Source of the DNA: a virus
Direction: 5' to 3' (one strand)
DNA length: 31,182 bases
Virus record (IMG/VR): IMGVR_UViG_3300046171_000018
Span: 1 to 31,182 of that record
The notes under the pieces are model-generated. The model worked only from the letters and a program-made list of their open reading frames with translations. It had not been told where the DNA came from and ran no database searches. Position numbers and translations under genes: made by a program. Positions 12,822 through 19,649 of the stretch are shown here, piece by piece. Each line of letters begins with the position of its first letter. Position 1 is the stretch's first letter.

Positions 12822-13064
12822 TTATTTAGATAAAAAGTAAAGCACTTGGGCTAGAAATATAACAGCTACTGCACCTACGCCATATAATATTTTATTACTT
12901 AGGCTATCAAATTTGTTATCTAACTTTTGATCTATCTTTTCAATATCTTCGTGCATATGTGCAAGATGATTATTTTTAATTGTAGATATATCTTTTTTTA
13001 ATCCTGTGACATGACCATACAACGATACGATATGTTCGCCTGTTGTCTTTGGTCTTTTAGTCAT
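12822..13064 (-). CDS. Tail-anchored coiled-coil membrane protein (XhlA-like)
   Basis: An 80-residue protein with an N-terminal helical region ('TTGEHIVSLYGHVTGLKKDI'), a coiled coil (about 38-58, HEDIEKIDQKLDNKFDSL) and a C-terminal transmembrane segment (about 61-78). This is the layout of XhlA-type holin partners. It lies in the same stretch as the holin and M15 peptidase, so a lysis accessory role is plausible. It overlaps the stop of the virion-protein gene (ATGACTAA region, 1 base shared). Confidence 0.65.
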   Translation of the reverse strand: MTKRPKTTGEHIVSLYGHVTGLKKDISTIKNNHLAHMHEDIEKIDQKLDNKFDSLSNKILYGVGAVAVIFLAQVLYFLSK

Positions 13065-13780
13065 TAGCTTTGATCAACTTTCTCTAGAATTAATTCAAAT
13101 CCAGCACTAACTGATGATGTTGCACTAGCTTTAGCAATTAATTCTAAATCTGTTTTTTCTGTAAATTTTACAGGCACGATATAATTCTTTTCTACAAATC
13201 CACCTCTTGTAGTTATAAATGCTTTTGTATTCCAAACATTACCATTGTCTATTTCTTTTGAAATAAATCTAATTTCATTTTCTAAATCTTTAGAACTACC
13301 TAAATCTATCTGCATTAAGTAAGCATTGTATTTTCTAGGGATTGTATAAACACACATTAAAGTTTGACCATAACCAGCACGGATTTGAGCAACAGTTGTA
13401 GATGATACTGTTATTGTAATTGTTCCAACATTTGCAGTTCCTGTATTTGCAGAAATCATTACTGCTCTAAATACTCTTATAAAAGATACTGTTCCAGCAC
13501 TACCACCAATAGTCAAAGTTTCTTCTGCTAAATCATAATTAGAATCTAAGCCAAATATTTTAACTGTTCCTGTATTGTCATCTGAATCTGATGAAGTTGC
13601 TGTTGCTGTACCAGAAGAAGATGGGTAAGTGTATGTGTTATTCCCGTCCCATACTGTTTCAAATGCACCACTTCCTACAGCAGTATTTAAACCAAATTTA
13701 TGAACACCACTAAAATTATTAATCAATCCTTTTTGGATTGCTAGACCTATTGGTAAATTTGTTAAGTGATTTAAACTCAT
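13064..13780 (-). CDS. Virion surface/structural protein (marine-phage family)
   Basis: A 238-residue, Thr/Ser/Gly/Val-rich beta protein. The segments 'VHKFG.N..VGSGAFETVWD', 'TVKIFGLDSNYDLAEETLTIGGSAGTV' (two pieces here), 'VFRAVMISANTGT.NVGTITI' and the C-terminal 'KFTEKTDLELIAKASA...AGFELILE' form a pattern I recognise from structural genes of marine cyanophages and pelagiphages. It probably decorates the capsid or tail. It lies in the late block between two small basic genes and the XhlA-like gene. The exact location in the particle cannot be told from the sequence. Confidence 0.75.
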   Translation of the reverse strand: MSLNHLTNLPIGLAIQKGLINNFSGVHKFGLNTAVGSGAFETVWDGNNTYTYPSSSGTATATSSDSDDNTGTVKIFGLDSNYDLAEETLTIGGSAGTVSFIRVFRAVMISANTGTANVGTITITVSSTTVAQIRAGYGQTLMCVYTIPRKYNAYLMQIDLGSSKDLENEIRFISKEIDNGNVWNTKAFITTRGGFVEKNYIVPVKFTEKTDLELIAKASATSSVSAGFELILEKVDQS

Positions 13781-14028
13781 TTCTTTTTCCTTGTCTTTCT
13801 TCTGAGGTCAATATCATGTTTTCTACTTCCTCTCAAGAATGAATTAACTCTGGCCATTGACCAACCAGCCATAGATATTTTTGGTCTTGAACCAGATGAT
13901 AGCCAAGCACCTTGTCCTCTACGATAAACTTTCTTTAATTGTCCTAATGTAATATTTTTTCTGTTCTTTGCTTTTGCTCTAAGTGTAGAAATAACTTGAG
14001 CAGATAATGGTTTTCTTCTTACAGCCAT
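13777..14028 (-). CDS. Small basic phage protein (GAWLSSGSRP...ARVNSF motif)
   Basis: An 83-residue protein, highly basic, with the conserved run GAWLSSGSRPKISMAGWSMA and ARVNSFLRGSRKHD before an RRKTRKKK tail. I recall this motif as a small-domain family (DUF5824-like) in marine phages, sometimes next to structural or lysis genes. The function is unknown. It overlaps the next gene by 4 bases (ATGA) and the preceding one by 1 base (TAATG). Confidence 0.7.
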   Translation of the reverse strand: MAVRRKPLSAQVISTLRAKAKNRKNITLGQLKKVYRRGQGAWLSSGSRPKISMAGWSMARVNSFLRGSRKHDIDLRRKTRKKK

Positions 14029-14201
14029 TACTTAACTCTTGCTTTAAACATTGATAAAGGAATAGTAGCACCAGATTTATATAGACCTGACATTTTCTTT
14101 AATAGCTTTGATCTTGATGATCGCTTTTTACCTTTAAGACCAGATAGGTACTTCTTAGGTATTTTAGTCTTCTTATCTTTTGCTACTTTCCTTTTTTTCA
14201 T
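14028..14201 (-). CDS. Small very basic protein
   Basis: A 57-residue Lys/Arg/Ser-rich protein (KKRKVAKDKKTKIPKKYLSG at the start, SRSKLLKKMSGLYKSGATIP in the middle). Phage relatives with 'IPKKYLSGL' look like small internal or nucleic acid-binding proteins. It begins at an overlapping ATG in the preceding stop (TAATGA) and ends in TAATG with the next gene. No function is known. Confidence 0.6.
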   Translation of the reverse strand: MKKRKVAKDKKTKIPKKYLSGLKGKKRSSRSKLLKKMSGLYKSGATIPLSMFKARVK

Positions 14202-14288
14202 TACTTCTTCTTCTTTTTAGCTTTTTTCTTTTTTCTTCATTGGTGGTCTTCCTCTTTTAGACCCATAAGTTCCTTTTCCCATTGGCAT
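14201..14288 (-). CDS. Micro-protein MPMGKGTYGSKRGRPP (frameshifted)
   Basis: From ATG 14288 the frame gives 23 residues and stops at 14217. Removing one base in the AAAAAAGAAAAAAG run gives 28 residues with a lysine-rich end that stops exactly at the overlap with the next gene. The 'MPMGKGTYG..RGRPPK' start is a common signature of tiny marine-phage proteins. The function is unknown; the purine-rich run is an expected place for a sequence error. Confidence 0.6.
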
Positions 14289-14300
14289 GATAAACTCCTA

Positions 14301-14780
14301 TTAGTTAGTTAGTTTTCCACCTGACCATTTTGCTTCAGGTAATCCATTAGTATATGATTTGCCATCAAATGTTAATACTTGTTTTCTATTTGAGCCATCT
14401 TTATATGAAACATGAATCCACCCACTATTAGCTTCGCCTGTGTAATACTCTAAGATCAGTTGGTCAAAGTCACAATGGTTTTCAATCCACAAAGCTACTT
14501 CAAGATTAGATACTCCAGCTATTTCAAAATCTGTTGCGTTTCCTGTGGTGTGTTGTGATGTTTTTTTACTGCCTATTGCTTCGCATAATTCTTCTGATCT
14601 ATAACCAGATGTAATTGTAACAGGCTTATCAAATTTAATTCTTACAGGCTCAAGTATTTCATAACAAAGATCGCCTAAGTTTTTTATTTCTCCAGCACCA
14701 GCTTTATTCTTAATACCTTTTCTTGTAGCAGTTTGTGATTTTTCAAACTCCTCTAATGTAAAATGTTTGGAAAGTTGCAT
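14301..14780 (-). CDS. M15A-type peptidase, probable endolysin
   Basis: A 159-residue zinc D-Ala-D-Ala carboxypeptidase/endopeptidase-like enzyme. The motifs are in order: SGYRSEEL (about 58-65), SQHTTGNATD (His77, Asp84) and GWIHVSY (His123), which together bind the zinc. The N-terminus SKHFTLEEFEKS is typical of Peptidase_M15_3. The domain fills the protein and there is no signal peptide, so it should need the holin at 11497 to reach the peptidoglycan. It lies after the fibre genes and before small basic genes in the late block. Such domains occur also as tail-associated enzymes, but the stand-alone form favours an endolysin. Confidence 0.87.
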   Translation of the reverse strand: MQLSKHFTLEEFEKSQTATRKGIKNKAGAGEIKNLGDLCYEILEPVRIKFDKPVTITSGYRSEELCEAIGSKKTSQHTTGNATDFEIAGVSNLEVALWIENHCDFDQLILEYYTGEANSGWIHVSYKDGSNRKQVLTFDGKSYTNGLPEAKWSGGKLTN

Positions 14781-14788
14781 TTAAACCC

Positions 14789-15076
14789 CTATGGTTTAGT
14801 TGGCCATGTAACAGCATTAACATCTTCAACAGTTGTTAAGCCATTTGTAATATCTCTTAATGCTTGTCTGTAAGTTGTCATGTCAGCAGAAAGTGTATTG
14901 TCAGATAATGCTAAGTAGTCTGTAGCTTTTAATAAACTATCTCGTCTTTGTCTTAAATCTGCCATAGCACGATCAAAAGCACCATCATTCCATGCTTGTT
15001 CTTCAGCATCTCTTTGTGCTTCTTCTTCTGCTGTAAAGGGTACTTGAACCCCATTTATGTTGTGATGTCTTGGCAT
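14789..15076 (-). CDS. Tail-fibre assembly chaperone-like protein (APC family)
   Basis: A 95-residue protein: a short head (PRHHNINGVQVPFTAEEEAQ), a long charged helix, and a C-terminal part 'LRQRRDSLLKATDYLALSD......YRQALRDITNG...VTWPTKP'. That C-terminal signature matches the phage tail assembly chaperone type found next to tail fibres (Phage_tail_APC, from memory). It directly follows the triplicated fibre genes, so it probably helps them fold or attach. Confidence 0.78.
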   Translation of the reverse strand: MPRHHNINGVQVPFTAEEEAQRDAEEQAWNDGAFDRAMADLRQRRDSLLKATDYLALSDNTLSADMTTYRQALRDITNGLTTVEDVNAVTWPTKP

Positions 15077-15102
15077 AATTATTTATACTCCATTGTTAAT
15101 TG

Positions 15103-15720
15103 TTAAGCAATACCATAAAGGCAAATATCTCCAGCATCTATGTTGCCAGAACCCATTTGAAATCTAATAGCATCAACTGAACTTTGAGTGTTTCCGTACC
15201 CAGCAACAAAAGATTGTATTCCATAATCACTTCCTAAAACATTATTTCTCATAATATAATGTTTTACAAATGTATCTGATGATGGATTAAATATTTGTAA
15301 ATATCCACTTAAACATTCATCATTATTGTTTCCAATATTAGATGTACCATGAGTTTGATATGCTGTAGATTGTGCTAAATCATCTGCACCTTGATATTCT
15401 AAACCACTATCATTACCAGCTTCATTGTGATATGCTCTAAAATTAGTTGATGTTTTTGTAACATTATAAGTAGAACCACCATCTGTTGAAAAATTAAATT
15501 GAAATCTACCTAATGTTTGAGGGTGAATGTTATTAAATGTAAATAAGTATTCCTTGTAAGTATTATCTAAGTCAACTCCATCAGAGCCATCAACAAAAGA
15601 TAAAGTAGCAGAAGAACTAGCTGTTAGTTTTTTAATAAATACCATACTGCCTAAACTTGATATAGAACCAAATGAAGTTGCGTTTTTTACAGCTTGATTA
15701 TTTAATTTAACGATAGACAT
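15103..15720 (-). CDS. Tail fibre/receptor-binding-type protein, paralogue 1 (intact)
   Basis: A 205-residue beta-rich protein. The N-terminus (IVKLNNQAVKNATSFGSI) is the attachment-type head of this family. It is followed by LTASSSATLSFVDGSDGVDL, NNIHPQT, YHNEAG, 'GYLQIFNPSSDTFVKHYIM' and the C-terminal 'IRFQMGSGNIDAGDICLYGI'. The last motif recurs at the end of many marine-phage fibre or host-interaction proteins. It is the last of three tandem copies in transcription order, and the only one with a full open frame. The 16-base interval to the next start upstream is the end of copy 2. Confidence 0.75.
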   Translation of the reverse strand: MSIVKLNNQAVKNATSFGSISSLGSMVFIKKLTASSSATLSFVDGSDGVDLDNTYKEYLFTFNNIHPQTLGRFQFNFSTDGGSTYNVTKTSTNFRAYHNEAGNDSGLEYQGADDLAQSTAYQTHGTSNIGNNNDECLSGYLQIFNPSSDTFVKHYIMRNNVLGSDYGIQSFVAGYGNTQSSVDAIRFQMGSGNIDAGDICLYGIA

Positions 15721-15721
15721 A

Positions 15722-16325
15722 TTATGAATCCTTTATTCCATATAGTTTTATTGTTCCAGAATCTATGTTGCCTGATGACATTTAAATTGAACAGCATCAA
15801 CTGCATTGTAGTATTCAATATCCAGCATAATATTGGTAAAATCTGAACTTCAGAATCTTATTATAACTTGGATATAAAATGTTTTACAAAAGTTGTGACT
15901 GATGGATTAAATAATCTAAATATCCACTACATGTTGGTCATTATCATTTCCTATTGTTTGCAATATGAAGTTGTACTTGTGCTTGAGTCATCTCCACTTT
16001 CTATAATTAAGAGTCTAGAACCACTTCACTATGATATGCTCTAAAAAATGTACTTGTTTTAGTAACACTGTAACTACTACCAGAATCTGTGCTTAAATTG
16101 AAATTCAAATTGAACATTAGCTGTAGCCGGGTGGCAGTTAATAAACTCAAAGCGATATATTGGATATGTGCTATCCAAGACTACATCATTACTTCCATCT
16201 ACGAATGACAATGTAGAACTAGAACTAGCAGTTAAAGTTTTAATAGGTACTAGGCTTCCTGTTGCTAGTTGTCCAGCACTAGAGATTGTACTTATACTAT
16301 TGTTGTTATACTTAACTAATGCCAT
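15722..16325 (-). pseudogene. Tail fibre paralogue 2, multiply frameshifted
   Basis: Starts MALVKYNNNSISTISSAG and matches paralogue 1 along its length, but the frame is lost after 82 residues, at about 16100. Using all three frames, the family segments can be followed in order: FRAYHSEV, ESGDDSS, FNPSVTTFVKHF, and at the end the coding for a MSSGNIDSGTIKLYGI-like C-terminus at about 15725-15785. I count at least eight breaks, both insertions and deletions. It spans 604 bases, the same as paralogue 3. It is either a decaying copy or a stretch of bad consensus caused by its repeats. The breaks are far denser here than in single-copy genes. Confidence 0.7.
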
Positions 16326-16915
16326 ATAATTTTATTACTCCACTATCTATGTTGCCTGATGACATCTTGAACTGAACGCCATCAATAGCTGATGTTGTGT
16401 TGCAGTACCCCGCAACAAAAGTTCTATGTGCCGAATCATTTAAAAAAGATTGATTAGATTCCAGCATAAAGTGTTTTACAAATGTAGTAGAACTTGGATT
16501 AAATAATTTTAAATATCCAGCATGACAATGGTCATTTCTATTTCCTGTATCTTCTGTTAATGGGTTGAAAAGCTGTACTTTGTGCTAAATCTTGTGCTGT
16601 TCTGTATCTTAAACCATCACTACTACCCTGCCTCACTATGATCTGCGTTAAAAAAAGTTGTTGTTTTTGTAGCATCATAGTCTGTTCCACATCTCTGAAA
16701 TTAACTAAAAATTGTGCACCATATCTACAGGGTGGCAGTTAATAAATTTAAAAACATAAGAATCATAAGTGCTATCAATACCAGATGTAAAAGATATATT
16801 AGCTGAACTACTTGCAGTTTGCTTCTGAGATTAAAGTCATACCACCACCAGAAATAGATGCTGGTAATGATGTTATTGCTGAGAGTGAATTATTGGAAGC
16901 AAAGTTAAGAGCCAT
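16312..16915 (-). pseudogene. Tail fibre paralogue 3, multiply frameshifted
   Basis: Starts at ATG 16915 with MALNFASNNSLSAITSLPAS. The frame stops after about 35 residues, then the family body is found in alternating frames: TASSSANISFTSGID, KFINCHPVD, FFNADHSEAG, AQDLAQSTAF, 'GYLKLFNPSSTTFVKHFML', and an intact final frame of about 50 residues ending FKMSSGNIDSGVIKLYGIS. About four or five indels are needed. The stop (16312-16314) overlaps the start of paralogue 2 by 14 bases. The same doubt applies as for paralogue 2: decay or assembly error. Confidence 0.7.
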
Positions 16916-17197
16916 TTAAACTCCTATCAATGCTTTTACTTCTTCTTCGCTTAATCCAAGATCAATAAGTTTTTGTTTGCCAGATGCTTTTTTAGTTTCT
17001 GCGTTTGCTTCAGCATCTTTTAATTCTTGTATCTTTGCATTTATAATTTGTTGTTTAACTTCATCTGTATTATCAAATGTACCATCTGACTTTTTTACCA
17101 TATCAGCAAAAACATTATCTGATACTTGTTCCCAATTATCTACAGGCTCATAAGATATTTGTTTAACAATATTATTTTCTATTAATGCGTATTTCAT
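16916..17197 (-). CDS. Small fibre-associated protein (assembly partner-like)
   Basis: A 93-residue protein: a short beta start (MKYALIENNIVKQISYEP) resembling phage 'YALI.NG.V' fibre-assembly proteins, then a long charged helix and a C-terminal small helical domain (GKQKLIDLGLSEEEVKALIGV). It is placed right after one fibre gene and right before the three-copy array, separated by 1 base on each side. By position and form it is a likely fibre chaperone or short adaptor. Confidence 0.65.
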   Translation of the reverse strand: MKYALIENNIVKQISYEPVDNWEQVSDNVFADMVKKSDGTFDNTDEVKQQIINAKIQELKDAEANAETKKASGKQKLIDLGLSEEEVKALIGV

Positions 17198-17198
17198 A

Positions 17199-18038
17199 TT
17201 ATGCTACCTTCCATATTTGTACATCAGTATAAACTTCAGTAACACCAAAATTTGAAGCAACGCCAAATCCAGTACCACTTGTTGAACTTTCACATCTTTG
17301 TTGTATTTCAAATGTTTTTGATGAAGCTATTGTGAATCTTCCTGTAATAAAATTTGTTCCTTGTTGGTCATCAGCTGAACTACCAAAATCAGTTGTGCCT
17401 ATTATAGCATCTGAACTATCAGATGTATTTCTTAATTTTGCTTTTGATCTACCTGAATTATGAAAAGGTAGAGTTGCAGTTATAAAATATGTTCCACTAG
17501 GTAAAGTAATTTGATTTGACGATAAACTTGCACTAGTAATTTCATTTGTTACTGATGTATTTAAATCTCTAGTTTGAAAAGAACCAGAACTAAAAGTACC
17601 ACCATTAGTTCCAGCAGATTTTTCATCTCTAACATGAAGTAATTGGCTTTCAAATTTTCCACCAGCTTCTGCAAAAGTATTATCTCCTCTTAAAAAGGTT
17701 GTAGCATCTTTAGTTCCTGTTGCTGTTAGTTTAGCAAGTGAAACTGTATTATCAGAGGGTACGCCTAAGTCTAAAACATCTCCAAGTATTTGAATGAAGT
17801 CAATCACATCTCCTGTAACTAAATTTGATGCAAAGGTAATTGTAGAACCCGAAACTGTGAATGAAGAATTTGGTGCTTGTAAAATTCCATTCAAACTGAC
17901 TAGCATATGATTAGCAGATTGAGGAGTTGCATTTACTCCACTTACTTGCATAGTATAACTAGCTTGTCCATTTACTACTGATATAGCATCACAAACTTGA
18001 AAGTTTCCTATTGTGGGTGCTGTTCCTATATAACTCAT
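17199..18038 (-). CDS. Tail fibre with marine-phage attachment domain and C-terminal beta-jelly-roll-like tip
   Basis: A 279-residue protein. Residues 1-105 carry the widespread N-terminal module: MSYIGTAPTIGNFQVCDAIS, VNGQASYTMQ, 'SLNGILQAPNSSFTVSGSTI', 'TGDVIDFIQILGDVLDLG'. A short spacer (SLAKLTATGTKDATTFLRGD) follows, then a C-terminal domain of about 140 residues with strands such as GTYFITATLPFH, SKAKLRNTSD and TDVQIWKVA, similar to C1q/TNF-like tips of fibres. Such modules join the virion at the N-terminus and bind the host with the tip. The gene is intact, unlike its neighbours. Confidence 0.82.
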   Translation of the reverse strand: MSYIGTAPTIGNFQVCDAISVVNGQASYTMQVSGVNATPQSANHMLVSLNGILQAPNSSFTVSGSTITFASNLVTGDVIDFIQILGDVLDLGVPSDNTVSLAKLTATGTKDATTFLRGDNTFAEAGGKFESQLLHVRDEKSAGTNGGTFSSGSFQTRDLNTSVTNEITSASLSSNQITLPSGTYFITATLPFHNSGRSKAKLRNTSDSSDAIIGTTDFGSSADDQQGTNFITGRFTIASSKTFEIQQRCESSTSGTGFGVASNFGVTEVYTDVQIWKVA

Positions 18039-18041
18039 TAA

Positions 18042-18335
18042 TTATTCCTTTGGATATTTAGTTTTAATTGTTTGTCTTAAAGTTTGTAAATTTTCTAATG
18101 TTTCTCCACCATCTAATAAAGCATGAATACAATCGTCTATTTTTGGATATTCTGATTGTCTATTTCTTTTCCATTCTTCAGCATCATACTCAGCTTGTAG
18201 TTCATTCATCTTAGCTTCTATGTCAGCTTTAGGAATAGGTGTTGTTCCATTTAACCAAGTAATTTGATTAATGTCATCTGCATTAACAGATACTTCTGCA
18301 TTAGGATTTATTTTAAGTATTGCTTTTATAATCAT
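18042..18335 (-). CDS. XkdW-like small tail protein
   Basis: A 97-residue protein: a beta start (MIIKAILKINPNAEVSVNAD) and 'ITWLNGTTPIPKADIEAKMNE', then a helix (AEYDAEEWKRNRQSEYPKID) and a C-terminal helix. The 'I..W.....IP.ADI.AK...LQAEYDA.E..RNR..EYP.I.D' pattern resembles XkdW-type tail proteins that accompany fibres. It lies between two fibre genes, overlapping the upstream one by 4 bases. The role is probably fibre assembly. Confidence 0.7.
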   Translation of the reverse strand: MIIKAILKINPNAEVSVNADDINQITWLNGTTPIPKADIEAKMNELQAEYDAEEWKRNRQSEYPKIDDCIHALLDGGETLENLQTLRQTIKTKYPKE

Positions 18336-18954
18336 CCTGCTATCTCCATTAAAGTTATTGATGATATTCCTCTTGGTGTATAATTAGCATCTGTATCTCT
18401 ATCACCTCTGTTTAAATAAAGATTTTGTGTGCTACCAGAACCATTAAATAAATTAATACCATACGTTATAGATGAGGTACTTGACGGAGTATCAAGAAAC
18501 GTCATTGATAAATTTTCTACTTGATAAGTAGAACTAAAATTATTTCCTGTTGTTATTCTTGTTCTACTTCCATCTGCATCTCCTCTTGCAATAGCTGTAG
18601 CATCTCTTTTCAATAAAAATCCCATAGAATCTCCTATGCTATTTGTGTCATATCCAACAGTTAAAGTAACTATTACTAACACTTTATTTGAAGTAGAAGC
18701 TGGTGTAATAGATGGTTGTAATCCTGTTACTAAAGTAGAAGATAAAGAATTTCCTGAAACACTCTCACTATATGCATCTGTTTTTGATACTTGAACAACT
18801 TGCAAAACCTTACCACCTACACCTGCTAGGTAAAGTAACTGTGTTTGATGATAAATCTAAAGTTGATGTAAGTTTAGCAACAGAAAATACTGCCATCTGT
18901 AATATCGTTTGCAGTAAGTGGAACATTAGTTGGTTTTGCACCTATAAAAGCCAT
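18332..18954 (-). CDS. Tail fibre protein (frameshifted twice)
   Basis: The start MAFIGAKPTNVPLTANDITD at 18954 is a typical fibre N-terminus. The frame is lost at about 18890; the next reads VAKLTSTLDLSSNTVTLP, and after a second slip at about 18830 the remaining 157 residues continue (GGKVLQVVQVSKTDAYSES...) to the stop at 18332. Removing one base at each site gives about 206 residues. The body is a Ser/Thr-rich beta domain similar to fibre tips found in other marine phages ('LVTGLQPSITPASTSNKVLV'). It overlaps the XkdW-like gene by 4 bases. Confidence 0.72.
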
Positions 18955-18965
18955 TTAACTAACTC

Positions 18966-19316
18966 CTATGTTATTTCCATTATTGATAATGTAGAATCTA
19001 TCTTTGCAGAAACAGAACAATCAATTTTTAAAATATCTGTTGTTTGTAGAACAACTTTTCCACCAGATAATAATTCTAAAGAACTTCCAGCTGGTATGCT
19101 TACATTTTCTGCAAGTTTAACTGTTTCGTTTGTTTCTGTGTCAGAAGTATCTGAAACTAATTGAACATCTACTGTTACAGCAGTTGTGTGAATGTTGCAA
19201 AGTATTAAGCCAAGAACTACAGAGGTTGTTGAACTTGGAACTGTGTAAAGTGTGTCAGGAGTTCCTGAAGAACTCGGCATAGCACCATTTGTTTTTACTT
19301 TAAATGTATTAGCCAT
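18966..19316 (-). CDS. Tail-associated beta protein
   Basis: A 116-residue protein with a repeating beta pattern: YTVPSSTTSVVLGLILCNI, VTVDVQLVSD, NVSIPAGSSLELLSGGKVVL, DILKIDCSVSAKIDSTLSIMEI. This 'VP.....V.GL.L.N......V.V......V.IP.GSSL.L..GGK.VL...D.L' signature is frequent in small proteins next to tail fibres of marine phages. It is likely a structural adaptor or decoration of the tail tip. The gene is intact, spaced 4 bases from the preceding one. Confidence 0.72.
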   Translation of the reverse strand: MANTFKVKTNGAMPSSSGTPDTLYTVPSSTTSVVLGLILCNIHTTAVTVDVQLVSDTSDTETNETVKLAENVSIPAGSSLELLSGGKVVLQTTDILKIDCSVSAKIDSTLSIMEIT

Positions 19317-19320
19317 ATCT

Positions 19321-19632
19321 TTATCCTAGTGCGATTGCTAGAGCAACAGCCTGAGGGTCTGCCTCTAAACTTGTTACTTCTGTTGTTGTTAAGTTTGCGT
19401 CATTTGTACTCGTATTTATGTAAAAAGGCAAGTTAATCCATGCACTCCCATCATAAATTTTTGGTTGCCAAGCAGTTGCAGTTGTCGTGTCAATCCAAAT
19501 CATTCCTGATTGTGGAGAACTAGGTGCTGAACTTCCTGAGTTTTGACTACCTAATGAAACTAAAGCATTATTTAAGTCTGCTCTGAAATTTGGAAAAGAT
19601 TGGTTTGCTATGTTTAAATCGTGTTGTGCCAT
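19321..19632 (-). CDS. Short tail fibre/adaptor protein
   Basis: A 103-residue protein with a conserved phage core: FRADLNNALVSLGSQNSGSS, then PQSGMIWIDTTTATAWQPKI and YDGSAWINLP. This 'G..W.D.....W..K...G..W' motif is found in the head-proximal part of many fibres and adaptor proteins. It follows the hub gene directly (17 bases), consistent with being the first component attached to it. The C-terminal 35 residues are simple and helix-prone. Confidence 0.7.
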   Translation of the reverse strand: MAQHDLNIANQSFPNFRADLNNALVSLGSQNSGSSAPSSPQSGMIWIDTTTATAWQPKIYDGSAWINLPFYINTSTNDANLTTTEVTSLEADPQAVALAIALG

Positions 19633-19649
19633 AATTTCTTATACTCCTT

